A stretch of 64,000 nt of DNA from assembly GCA_017960645.1 (NCBI GenBank), contig JAGCYU010000013.1:1-64000 (forward strand), read 5' to 3'. Below the pieces are notes generated by a model, which was given only the letters and a program-made list of their open reading frames with translations, was not told the DNA's origin and did no database searches. This DNA is from Alphaproteobacteria bacterium. GTDB lineage: Bacteria; Pseudomonadota; Alphaproteobacteria; CAAHEQ01; UBA3637. Shown here one piece after another: positions 36,813-44,750 of this stretch. The number at the start of each line of letters is the position of its first letter. Position 1 is the first letter of the stretch. A program made the translations under genes and the position numbers.

Positions 36813-38450
36813 TTACGTGATACTTGTTGGTGCATCTAAACCAAGATATTTTTTTGTCTGCAATAAAGTATTGGCTGTCAAAATAAGAGGCGCTAAAACC
36901 TCTGCAGGAACAGCATCCAATTCTTTTTCCTTTTTGGCAAAATACATACGCACAGTTGCTCCAACCGTTCCTGTTCCAGAAATTCGAAACACAACCGAAG
37001 CATTCCCAGAAAACGTCACAATAATACCTTGATTAGAAGCTTTTTCATGCGTAATAGGATCTGTATAAGTGAATACTTTGGCTTCTTTAATTTGCAATTG
37101 CCCCATTTTGGTACCAGTTAAATTCGGCAACTTAGAAGCCAATGCCTTGAACATTTCTTGAGCCGCACCGCTATCAACCCCTTCATAATCATGACGTAAT
37201 CTATAAGTACGACCATATTGTGTCCACAATTCATATGTTAATTCTTGAGGTTTTTTATGCGTTTTGGCTATAATATTCAACCATGCTAATATGGCCCATA
37301 TACCATCCTTTTCCATAACATGAAAAGATCCTGCACCAAAACTTTCTTCCCCACAAACAGCTACTTTTTTACTGGCTAATAAATTCGCAAAAAATTTCCA
37401 ACCTGTGGGTGTTACATACAAAGGAATTTTTTTACTTACGGCCACATCATCAACCACAGGAGCTGTCGGCATAGAACGTGCCACGCCATACATCTTGCCT
37501 TTATAAAAAGGGATAAGCTCTAAATACTCTGTTAAAATTGCCAAACTGTCGGCAGGGTTAATAAATAAATTCGGGGCCAAAATCATATGACGATCACCAT
37601 CCCCATCCGATGCTGCGGCAAAATCTTTGGTTTCTGGTTTAAACATGCTATCTACTAAATCTTTAGCATAAACCAAATTAGGATCCGGATGACATCCTCC
37701 AAAATCTGGTAAAGGCTTGCCATGAACAACTGTGCCTTGGGCCGCACCTAATTGTTCTTCAAAAATATACTTAGCATAAGGTCCTGTAATGCCATTCAAT
37801 GCATCAAAAGTCATAGTAAAACCAGATGCAAACAATTTTTGAATAGCTTCAAAATCAAAAATTTCAGCCATATATTCGGCGTAATCCGTCACAGGGTTAA
37901 TTACTTTTACGACCGCTTGATCAAAAGTATATTCATTAATAACGGACAAATCTAAATCTGGGATATCTGCCCACCAAAAACGATCTATCCCCTTGGTACG
38001 TTCTGAAATTTTACTTGTTAAACTAAGTGGTGCTGGCGCCCCATTGGAATCATCATATTTTATCCCAAAATCACCATCTTTTCCCCCTGGATTATGACTG
38101 GCTGTAAAAATAATACCACCAAACGCTTCATATTTATTGATTAAATGGGACAAAGCGGGCGTTGACATCCATCCATTACGTCCCACTATAATAGTACCAA
38201 AACCATTAGCCACAGCAATTTTAATTGCAATCTGAATTGCTTCTGAATTCAAATAGCGGCCATCACCACCAATGATAAGTGTTTTTCCTTCAAACCCTTT
38301 TAGACTATCAAAAATAGATTGAATCACATTATGAATATAATAATGTTGCATAAACACTTGTGTACGTTTACGCAAACCAGACGTTCCGAACTGTTGATCC
38401 GGATAAGCCTTTGTGGCAACCGAAGTAATATGCATACTTTCCTCGTTCAA
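36813..38450 (-). CDS. pgm: Phosphoglucomutase (alpha-D-glucose type)
   Basis: 545 residues of the alpha-D-phosphohexomutase family. Catalytic serine in TASHNPGGKDGDFGIKYD, metal-binding AASDGDGDRHMIL, sugar-binding CGEESFGAGS, and C-terminal phosphate-binding FRISGTGTVGATVRMY. It interconverts glucose-1-P and glucose-6-P, feeding surface polysaccharide or storage. It lies between mipZ (8 bp upstream) and tcdA (6 bp downstream). Confidence 0.95.
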   Translation of the reverse strand: MNEESMHITSVATKAYPDQQFGTSGLRKRTQVFMQHYYIHNVIQSIFDSLKGFEGKTLIIGGDGRYLNSEAIQIAIKIAVANGFGTIIVGRNGWMSTPALSHLINKYEAFGGIIFTASHNPGGKDGDFGIKYDDSNGAPAPLSLTSKISERTKGIDRFWWADIPDLDLSVINEYTFDQAVVKVINPVTDYAEYMAEIFDFEAIQKLFASGFTMTFDALNGITGPYAKYIFEEQLGAAQGTVVHGKPLPDFGGCHPDPNLVYAKDLVDSMFKPETKDFAAASDGDGDRHMILAPNLFINPADSLAILTEYLELIPFYKGKMYGVARSMPTAPVVDDVAVSKKIPLYVTPTGWKFFANLLASKKVAVCGEESFGAGSFHVMEKDGIWAILAWLNIIAKTHKKPQELTYELWTQYGRTYRLRHDYEGVDSGAAQEMFKALASKLPNLTGTKMGQLQIKEAKVFTYTDPITHEKASNQGIIVTFSGNASVVFRISGTGTVGATVRMYFAKKEKELDAVPAEVLAPLILTANTLLQTKKYLGLDAPTSIT

Positions 38451-38458
38451 AAAAACTA

Positions 38459-39265
38459 CTATTGTTGTATAGCAGGATTTTCTTCAGAAAGCAAGGGGGT
38501 TCCCCAAATTTTTTCAACTAAATTAAATAATTCTTGACGAGCCGTGTTTGACGAAACTGTGTTGGCAATGCGAATCTTATCATCTTTAAAATCCAACATG
38601 GTCAAGCCTTTTAAGAATAATTCACGGAACACAACACGTTCCGATACAACCCCTACCAACTCAAAATGAATACGACGAGAAAGGGCGTTCAACAAAATAG
38701 ACATATTTTGAGAATTTCTGGACTTGTTAAACAACATACGATTGCGAATTACCAACCAATTCAAAGAAGGCTTGCGTTCCAACATCCGTTGTTGACGTGT
38801 GGACCAAACGGTTTGTGCAAAATGGCTGGGCCCTGTGATTTTTAATGTTTCCCCATCCACTAATGCTAAAATATCTAAATCTACCAAGCTATCATTCATA
38901 GGGGTCACTAAAACATCCGCCAAAGTCATAGCCTCTACACCCAAATCTGTATGAGATCCCGGGGTATCAATAACGATAGCATCCACTTCATTAGACAATT
39001 TATTCAACCGACTACGCAATGTATAAATTTTAGCAACATCTTCCGTCCAACACGTATGCTCTGGCAAAGGCAAAGATACACCCTTTTCCGTAATAAAGGT
39101 TTTACGGTTTTCAATATAACGCGTCAAACTTTGCTGGTTTGGATCCAAATCAAACGAAGCAACTGTTTTGCCTGCCCGTAACAACGCAATAATAGTATGC
39201 ATAGCTAATGTGGACTTTCCTGTACCACCTTTTTCATTCGCGAAAACAATAATTTTTGCAGTCAT
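38459..39265 (-). CDS. mipZ: Division-site positioning ATPase MipZ (ParA family)
   Basis: 268 residues with the deviant Walker A ANEKGGTGKSTLAMH, FDLDPNQQSLTRYIENR and IDTPGSHTDLGVEAMTLAD, all close to Caulobacter MipZ (also a longer ParA-like protein with a NEKGG start). MipZ forms polar gradients that keep FtsZ at midcell and is diagnostic of alphaproteobacteria. First gene of an apparent operon with pgm and tcdA, with the unknown gene 39289 just upstream. Confidence 0.9.
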   Translation of the reverse strand: MTAKIIVFANEKGGTGKSTLAMHTIIALLRAGKTVASFDLDPNQQSLTRYIENRKTFITEKGVSLPLPEHTCWTEDVAKIYTLRSRLNKLSNEVDAIVIDTPGSHTDLGVEAMTLADVLVTPMNDSLVDLDILALVDGETLKITGPSHFAQTVWSTRQQRMLERKPSLNWLVIRNRMLFNKSRNSQNMSILLNALSRRIHFELVGVVSERVVFRELFLKGLTMLDFKDDKIRIANTVSSNTARQELFNLVEKIWGTPLLSEENPAIQQ

Positions 39266-39288
39266 TTTCTTTCCTTAAAGTTAAATTA

Positions 39289-39819
39289 TCACGCCAAAGA
39301 ACGCTCATCTTGAATCATTCTTACTGATTTCTTTCTCTGATGAACAAATTGATTTTTCCAATAACTTTTCATTACTTCCCAATGGGCTTGCGTACTTTTG
39401 GGAGCCTTCCCCGCTATGTGATTAATCTTATTTTCAATTACTCTTAATAAAGTTTTTAATTGAGAAGTATAATTTCCATTTTTAAACAGTTTTTTGGACA
39501 TCAAAAACCACGTACCAACATGAATTAAATCTTGTATATGCTCAGGCTGCCATGTATGCCAAGCAATCGCAGCAATTGCCCCACGAAGATAGCTCATTTT
39601 ATGCATATAAAATTCATCTGAAGACACTTGACGCAGGTCATTCAAGGTATTCAATGTATCCTGTGGTGTTTTAATTGCTTCATAAAACTCTTGAATTTCT
39701 TTATAACACCCCCTGGGCGGAACATGCCAAAAAATAGCACACATTTTTTGATCGATAGCATTCTGTAATAAGGCAAATTTTGATCCTTGACTTAAAGCAG
39801 CTTCAATTAAACTAGGCAT
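39289..39819 (-). CDS. Hypothetical protein
   Basis: 176 residues, largely helical, with a basic C-terminus (NQFVHQRKKSVRMIQDE). Tryptophans cluster in the middle (IAWHTWQPEHIQDLIHVGTWFL). No signal peptide, membrane helix or known motif. It ends 23 bp before mipZ, so the two may be co-transcribed, which is the only hint of function. Confidence 0.6.
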   Translation of the reverse strand: MPSLIEAALSQGSKFALLQNAIDQKMCAIFWHVPPRGCYKEIQEFYEAIKTPQDTLNTLNDLRQVSSDEFYMHKMSYLRGAIAAIAWHTWQPEHIQDLIHVGTWFLMSKKLFKNGNYTSQLKTLLRVIENKINHIAGKAPKSTQAHWEVMKSYWKNQFVHQRKKSVRMIQDERSLA

Positions 39820-39940
39820 TTTCTATCCTTTTAAAAAAGTTGGAATATATTATAGCACATTAAATCATTTTTTGCAAGGAAAAAGAGAAAATTTATTCTT
39901 ATTTTACTCTATTTGTTAATATTCTAAGCAATTTAAAAAC

Positions 39941-40017
39941 TGGCGCGCCTGGCGAGATTCGAACTCACGACCTTTGCCTTCGGAGGGCAACACTCTATCC
40001 AGCTGAGCTACAGGCGC
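39941..40017 (-). tRNA. tRNA-Arg (anticodon CCG)
   Basis: 77 nt, beginning GCGCCTGTAGCTCAGCTGG and ending GCGCCA with encoded CCA. Anticodon stem-loop TTGCC-CTCCGAA-GGCAA gives anticodon CCG (codon CGG). Confidence 0.95.
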
Positions 40018-40069
40018 TATAGGGTTTTATTATACTACATTCAGCCAAAAAATGCAAGGCGTTTTAAAT

Positions 40070-41032
40070 TCACGAATTGACAATCATTTGAACTTTATGG
40101 GCAATATCTGCGGCCGGATTTAATTCTGTTGAGGCTTTTTTGTGTGCCGCACCGTTCACAGCCAACACATCCATCGCATATCCTTTGGCATACAAATTGT
40201 TCAAAAAACGCGCATGCTTTTCGCTGACCATTCCATCCGGAGCAAAGACATAAACGGTTTTTCCTGTGCCACAGCATTCCGAGCACATTGAAATAGAATC
40301 CCCCGTCACAACGATACAGTCTGCCCAAGCAAGCAAGCCAAAATAAGGATTTTCTTGTTTGTCGCCATAACGATAAAAAAAGCGGTTTTTAGGCAATTCT
40401 TTTTGCAACAGCTCTACAACATCTGCGGGCGTCCGTCTGGAAGTCGTTGTGATAACACTACCCGGCTTAAGCCCAGCCACAGCCTTAACCAACTCCCGAG
40501 CCATTTCGGGCGGAAAAGCTTTACCTTTTGTAGAACCACCCACCAATAAAGCGACCCGCGGTTTGGGAAAATTCCCCAAAGTTGCTTCCCATTTTTTTCT
40601 TTCATTTTTCAAACGTTCCGAAGTAATCCGATGTGGAGCACCTGTCACAACCAAAGTATTGCGCGCTGACGTTTTTTTATCATGATCAGGCAACACCAAT
40701 AAATCCGCAAATCTGGCCACAGACCGCCCAGGATGCATCAGCTGAACTATTTTTGTTTTTCCTTTGCTTAAACGCTTGACAGCACGAGCAATAGGGAAAG
40801 AGCGCCGTCCAGCACTTAACACGACATCTGGCCACGGAGTCTGCAACGCCTTTTTACATTTTGCATCCAAAGCCACCATAGACGCCCCTTGCAAAAAATT
40901 CGGCAATTTAACCCACTTATTATAGCGAATTTCTTTGATTTCATACGGCCAACCCAAAGCCTCAGCTACTCCAAGCAATTGATTGACATTGCCTGCTCTG
41001 TCATCAGCCAGCACCCACACACGTGTTTTCAT
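40070..41032 (-). CDS. ELM1/DUF1022 family protein
   Basis: 320 residues resembling the mitochondrial-fission ELM1 family, a GT-B-like fold found in alphaproteobacteria: VLADDRAGNVNQLLGVAEALG at the start, VLSAGRRSFPIARAVKRLS, KIVQLMHPG, VALLVGGSTKGKAF, ITTTSRRTPADVVELL, and VTGDSISMCSECCGTGKTVYVFAPDG. Bacterial function unknown. It overlaps the end of the upstream hydrolase gene by 4 bp (ATGA). Confidence 0.85.
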   Translation of the reverse strand: MKTRVWVLADDRAGNVNQLLGVAEALGWPYEIKEIRYNKWVKLPNFLQGASMVALDAKCKKALQTPWPDVVLSAGRRSFPIARAVKRLSKGKTKIVQLMHPGRSVARFADLLVLPDHDKKTSARNTLVVTGAPHRITSERLKNERKKWEATLGNFPKPRVALLVGGSTKGKAFPPEMARELVKAVAGLKPGSVITTTSRRTPADVVELLQKELPKNRFFYRYGDKQENPYFGLLAWADCIVVTGDSISMCSECCGTGKTVYVFAPDGMVSEKHARFLNNLYAKGYAMDVLAVNGAAHKKASTELNPAADIAHKVQMIVNS

Positions 41033-41703
41033 TTTTCTTCCCCATAGATTTTTGAATAAATTTTATTATAGCCTTTCGTATGAGTTGCCCCTTTGACAAC
41101 AACAACTTTATCCGACCAAGTACGCGCCAACTCTGGTGGTACAATTTCATCCTTTTCTCCCACAAAGTGCAGTTGATTTAACTTTTGCCGTTTTTTACGC
41201 CACGTGGTTAAATCAATTGAACCCTTAAACGCGTCCAAGCCCTGGTGTTTTGCCCAATCTTGATAATCCCAAACGCCGGCCACAGTAATGACTTGAGCCA
41301 CTTTATCCGGATGCTTCATTGCTATTAAACCTGCCAGCTGAGCTCCACCGGCATAGCCGACCAAAACGGCCTGTTTTGCCCCCGCTTTTTTCATCAGGTT
41401 CAACACAGCCTGCTCCATGCTATCAATGGCCGTTTTTGAAAAGCGCGCACTGCCCCAATCGTTGGCGGAACACCCCACCTGAACATATTGGCAAGGCTGG
41501 CCCAAATACGCCGTATTTCGACCAGGATCTCCCGCCGCTACTTGCCGCCAAAAATCGGACTTTGGCGTAGGATTAGCCGTCACAGCTCCATCCGCACCCA
41601 CAGAATCCACATCCCCTTCAATATAAATGCGGATAGGTTCGCCATAAGCATTGATCCGGTGCCATGAAGACAACACATACGGCGGCGTCATTTGTGTTTG
41701 CAA
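41029..41703 (-). CDS. Alpha/beta hydrolase-like protein cut off from its lipoprotein signal
   Basis: About 224 residues of alpha/beta-hydrolase fold: VLVGYAGGAQLAGLIAMKHP is the nucleophile-elbow region, but with GYAGG in place of GxSxG, so the catalytic Ser is missing; a C-terminal HFVGEKDEIVPP (Asp) and KGATHTKGY (His) are present. The frame here begins at a TTG (ATG at 41691). In the same frame, upstream at 41713-41781, is a lipoprotein signal ending in LAGC, separated by a TAA. So the ancestral protein was an envelope lipoprotein of about 250 residues, now interrupted. The remaining frame overlaps the ELM1-like gene by 4 bp. Confidence 0.7.
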   Translation of the reverse strand: MQTQMTPPYVLSSWHRINAYGEPIRIYIEGDVDSVGADGAVTANPTPKSDFWRQVAAGDPGRNTAYLGQPCQYVQVGCSANDWGSARFSKTAIDSMEQAVLNLMKKAGAKQAVLVGYAGGAQLAGLIAMKHPDKVAQVITVAGVWDYQDWAKHQGLDAFKGSIDLTTWRKKRQKLNQLHFVGEKDEIVPPELARTWSDKVVVVKGATHTKGYNKIYSKIYGEEK

Positions 41704-41712
41704 ACGAAAATC

Positions 41713-41781
41713 TTACAAAGGATTGCGATAGCTGCACCCCGCCAACATCAATGCTGCACATAAAATCCAGATTTTTTTCAT
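41713..41781 (-). pseudogene. Lipoprotein signal fragment, in frame with the hydrolase after a TAA
   Basis: 22 codons: MKKIWILCAALMLAGCSYRN is the bulk, a classic type II signal with lipobox LAGC, followed two codons later by TAA (41713-41715). Reading past the stop continues in the same frame into the hydrolase at 41703. A single base change would restore one lipoprotein gene spanning 41029-41781. Confidence 0.6.
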
Positions 41782-41861
41782 ACGGGCATTATAGCCCTAA
41801 AAGTTCACCTTGACAAGTAAAAAAAGTGGCTTATTTGATTTCACGTGAAAGGAGGTACCCC

Positions 41862-41927
41862 ATGATTTTATACGCAGACGGTTGTGGTTGCGGATCCAAA
41901 GGTGGTAAAAAAGGTTCTGCAAAATAA
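41862..41927 (+). CDS. 21-residue Cys/Gly/Lys peptide
   Basis: The short frame reads MILYAD and then GCGCGSKGGKKGSAK. It has a near-perfect AAAGGAGG ribosome site 7 bp before the ATG, a possible -35 TTGACA at 41810-41815, and a strong terminator starting 11 bp after the stop, so it has the look of a complete stand-alone gene. The CGC pair plus lysines could bind metal or nucleic acid, or be a substrate for modification. I recognise no family. Confidence 0.5.
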   Translation: MILYADGCGCGSKGGKKGSAK

Positions 41928-41937
41928 CACCAGATAA

Positions 41938-41967
41938 AGAAAACCCCGCCGACTTTGGCGGGGTTTT
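41938..41967. terminator. Strong terminator between the 21-residue ORF and the VirB2-like gene
   Basis: AACCCCGCC-GACTTT-GGCGGGGTT with T5 on the plus strand and T3-4 on the minus strand, so it can serve both converging transcripts. Confidence 0.9.
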
Positions 41968-41981
41968 TAAGCCATGTGTAC

Positions 41982-42347
41982 TTATTTTAGATCCATCATA
42001 CCGACACCAGAAAATTCTGTATCTGTAATCTTATCTTCTTTCACGCCCGTTGCATAATCCACAACTTGACCGGCAACAGCAACAATAGCCAATCCTGCAG
42101 CCAAAGCGCCCAAAGCAGACCATTTAATCTTACCTAAAATGGCGGCAACGGCCAACACGATCAAACCGAATCCACCAAAGATCAAAACCATCGTCCGAAC
42201 ATTTTGAAAAGCTTTTAAAAATCTCGTACCTGCATTCACAAAAAAACCATCAGTTGTTCCTGATGTTTGTGCTGCAGCATCACTTGCAACTAAAATCACC
42301 CCAGCCATTAAAGCCAAAATGCATAAATTTTTCATTACTTTTGTCAT
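41982..42347 (-). CDS. TrbC/VirB2-like pilin subunit
   Basis: 121 residues: a Sec signal (MTKVMKNLCILALMAGVILV, cleavage after AAAQ), then two long hydrophobic helices (TMVLIFGGFGLIVLAVAAIL and WSALGALAAGLAIVAVAGQV) separated by GKIK, the typical two-helix VirB2/TrbC prepilin. It would form the pilus of a type IV secretion or conjugation system, but no other such genes are in the window. The ATG at 42347 follows AAAAGGAT. The mRNA leader is long (about 130 nt). Confidence 0.75.
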   Translation of the reverse strand: MTKVMKNLCILALMAGVILVASDAAAQTSGTTDGFFVNAGTRFLKAFQNVRTMVLIFGGFGLIVLAVAAILGKIKWSALGALAAGLAIVAVAGQVVDYATGVKEDKITDTEFSGVGMMDLK

Positions 42348-42484
42348 ATTTAAATCCTTTTTATAAAAAGTTAATCCGTGTATGGCGTTCAACGGTTGCT
42401 CCATACCCTCGTTTAATGCAGTGGGAATCAAACCCTTTCCGATTAAACGCTTAAAAAGCAACGATTGAAACTACCAACGGTTTC

Positions 42485-42514
42485 ATTATGCCTATAATTT
42501 TTGATAAAAATCAA
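42485..42514 (-). promoter_or_regulatory. Probable promoter of the VirB2-like gene
   Basis: On the minus strand TTGATT, 18-bp spacer, CATAAT. The interval from here to the ATG holds no other gene but stays open in the pilin frame for 38 codons. Confidence 0.45.
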
Positions 42515-42601
42515 GCCCTAAATTCATTTTTTTTATATTAAATGTACTTTTTTGTTTTTTTTAATAAAAAATTAACGTTTTTCAAGCCGTTATGCACCAT
42601 A

Positions 42602-42633
42602 AAAAACTCCCCGAACATTGTCCGGGGAATCAT
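42602..42633 (-). terminator. Terminator of the rpmF-plsX-ihfA-merR operon
   Basis: Minus strand TCCCCGG-ACAATGT-TCGGGGA followed by GTTTTTT, about 45 bp after the merR-type gene. Confidence 0.85.
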
Positions 42634-42678
42634 GCCCTAAAAATTTTTTCGGATATACATAACCCAAGATCGTACGGG

Positions 42679-43017
42679 CTACAAATACTCTGCCAGCTCG
42701 TTTTTGATATCAGTCATTTCCTGAATCAAAACATCTTGTGCCTTTAGATTTGTATCATTTGCAGTATGGGGCACCTCCTTTTCTTCACCCGAGCGTAACC
42801 GTTTTTGAACGCCCTTAATGGTTAAGAACTCTTTATATAAATAATCCCGAATCCGCGCCAATAGCACCACATCTTCGGCCGTATAATAACGACGCCCCAT
42901 GCGCTTGGTGGGTTTAATCTGAGAAAACTGTGTTTCCCAAAAGCGCAACACAGATGGTTGAACCTGTAACAGCTCGGATACCTCGGTAATCGTGCGATAC
43001 GCTTGTTCGGATTTCAT
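42679..43017 (-). CDS. MerR family transcriptional regulator
   Basis: 112 residues with a winged helix-turn-helix: [22 protein letters not shown], then [19 protein letters not shown] and a short dimerisation helix; no C-terminal effector domain. In alphaproteobacteria this regulator conventionally follows ihfA, as here (6-bp gap). Targets unknown. Confidence 0.88.
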   Translation of the reverse strand: MKSEQAYRTITEVSELLQVQPSVLRFWETQFSQIKPTKRMGRRYYTAEDVVLLARIRDYLYKEFLTIKGVQKRLRSGEEKEVPHTANDTNLKAQDVLIQEMTDIKNELAEYL

Positions 43018-43023
43018 CGCGCA

Positions 43024-43317
43024 TTATCCTTGTTTCAAAGCCCGCTTCAAAAAGTGGGACGGACGGAAAGATAATACAGTGCGTGCAGAAATGTCGTGTT
43101 GTTCCCCTGTACGAGGATTGCGCCCCACACGCTTATGCTTTTGATGCGGCACAAACGATGCAAACTGTGCAATTTTAACCTCTTCACCACGGCCAAAAGC
43201 ATCCGTCATAAAGCCCAAGGTTTTGTCAATTAACTTTAACGCATCTGCGTGCGAAAAGCCCAATTCTCTATATAATTCTTCGGCAATGTCTGCCCGTGTA
43301 ATTGTTTTATTTGTCAT
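43024..43317 (-). CDS. ihfA: Integration host factor alpha subunit
   Basis: 97 residues of the HU/IHF fold: TRADIAEELYRELGFSHADALKLID, GEEVKIAQFASFVPHQK and the DNA-intercalating arm VGRNPRTGEQHDISARTVLSF, which is IHF-alpha-like. It bends DNA in recombination and regulation. It follows plsX directly; the fabH gene usually between them is absent. Confidence 0.93.
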   Translation of the reverse strand: MTNKTITRADIAEELYRELGFSHADALKLIDKTLGFMTDAFGRGEEVKIAQFASFVPHQKHKRVGRNPRTGEQHDISARTVLSFRPSHFLKRALKQG

Positions 43318-43400
43318 TTGTTTCCCTCATTTACTTAACCGAAGCTATCCTGCCATATTTTTACAGGATATGCAAGACTTTTTTTCAAAATTTTAACATT

Positions 43401-44450
43401 TTATGGTGCTTCTGTATCATTCAAGCCACCAAGATTCATAAATGTGTGCATTTCATCTTTGATTTTTTCACACAAATCTTGTTTTGCCATACGAATAGCC
43501 GAATCAATAGCACACGCAAAGGCAAAAGCGTCAGCAGAACCATGACTTTTAACAGAAATACCGTTCAACCCGACGAACATGGCGCCGTTAAACTTGCGCG
43601 GATCCACACTCTTTTTAAACTTACTGACACTACGGCCTGCAATTAAAAAGCCCAAAATACCCACTGGCGATTTTTTGATTTCTTTTTTCAAGCTGTTAGC
43701 GATGAACTTGGCCGTACCTTCCAATGTTTTCAAAGCCACATTGCCGGAAAAACCATCGGACACGATCACGTTTGTTGTCCCTGCGGCAATATCATTTCCT
43801 TCCACAAAGCCATAAAAATTCATTTTATCGGCATATTCTTTTAATTGAGCGGCGGCTTCACGAATTTCTTCACGCCCTTTTGTTTCTTCAGACCCAATGT
43901 TCAACAATCCGACCGACGGGCGATCCAATCCGAACAACACTTTATACAACACATCCCCCATAATAGCAAACTCAACCAAATTTTGCGCATCACATTCGGC
44001 ATTAGCCCCTAAATCCAAAGACACTGTAGGGCCTGTGGCAGATGGCAAAACAGCAGCAATAGCCGGCCGATCAATCCCAGAAATGGTGCCCAAACAAATC
44101 TTGCTCATTGCCATCAAAGCGCCTGTATTTCCTGCCGATACAACAGCTTTGGCATATCCGTTACGCACAGCCATAATAGCTTGCCACATGCTGGAATTAC
44201 GACCGGAACGAATAGCTTGAGACGGCTTATCTGTTGCCTTCACAACATCGTCAGAATGGTGGATTTTAAAGCACGTCGGATCCAGTCCAACTTCCTTGAC
44301 CAGAGGGCTCAAAACCTCTTCTTTACCAAACAAAAAGAAAAATGCCTCCTTGTGCTTCTTAGCAGCCAAGGCGACACCTTCCAAAATAGAACGAGGAGCA
44401 TAATCCCCCCCCATGGCGTCCACGGAAATTACGAGAGATTTTTGTTCCAT
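43401..44450 (-). CDS. plsX: Phosphate acyltransferase PlsX
   Basis: 349 residues. It makes acyl-phosphate from acyl-ACP for phospholipid synthesis. Family blocks: SVDAMGGDYAPRSILEG at the start, VSAGNTGALMAMSKI, LDLGANAECDAQNLVEFAIMG, LLNIGSEETKG, and DVIVSDGFSGNVALKT-like VIVSDGFSGNVALKTLEG. The ATG at 44450 (MEQKSLVI) has GGAGGG upstream. Between rpmF (21 bp) and ihfA. Confidence 0.95.
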   Translation of the reverse strand: MEQKSLVISVDAMGGDYAPRSILEGVALAAKKHKEAFFFLFGKEEVLSPLVKEVGLDPTCFKIHHSDDVVKATDKPSQAIRSGRNSSMWQAIMAVRNGYAKAVVSAGNTGALMAMSKICLGTISGIDRPAIAAVLPSATGPTVSLDLGANAECDAQNLVEFAIMGDVLYKVLFGLDRPSVGLLNIGSEETKGREEIREAAAQLKEYADKMNFYGFVEGNDIAAGTTNVIVSDGFSGNVALKTLEGTAKFIANSLKKEIKKSPVGILGFLIAGRSVSKFKKSVDPRKFNGAMFVGLNGISVKSHGSADAFAFACAIDSAIRMAKQDLCEKIKDEMHTFMNLGGLNDTEAP

Positions 44451-44471
44451 CGTCCCTCCTATCAATGATTG

Positions 44472-44654
44472 TTATTTGGCCTTTTTAACCAAAATTTCCT
44501 TTTTATTATAATGTCCACATGCTTCGCATACATGATGAGGGCGGACCAATTCACCACATTTTGGACATTCTGTGTAGGAACTGGCACTCAATGCATCGTG
44601 TGAACGGCGCATATTTCTTTTTGATTTAGACATTTTCTTCTTTGGTGTTGCCAT
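44472..44654 (-). CDS. rpmF: 50S ribosomal protein L32
   Basis: 60 residues: [20 protein letters not shown], then [21 protein letters not shown], the zinc-binding CxxC...CxxC form of L32. First gene before plsX, the standard rpmF-plsX arrangement. Confidence 0.96.
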   Translation of the reverse strand: MATPKKKMSKSKRNMRRSHDALSASSYTECPKCGELVRPHHVCEACGHYNKKEILVKKAK

Positions 44655-44750
44655 TTTAAACTCACTTGTTAAAAATTGTTAAACTCTTAAGGACTAAATT
44701 TATACACTATTTTGATTTTTTTTGCAAGTTTTTTTTCAAACCTTTTTCTT

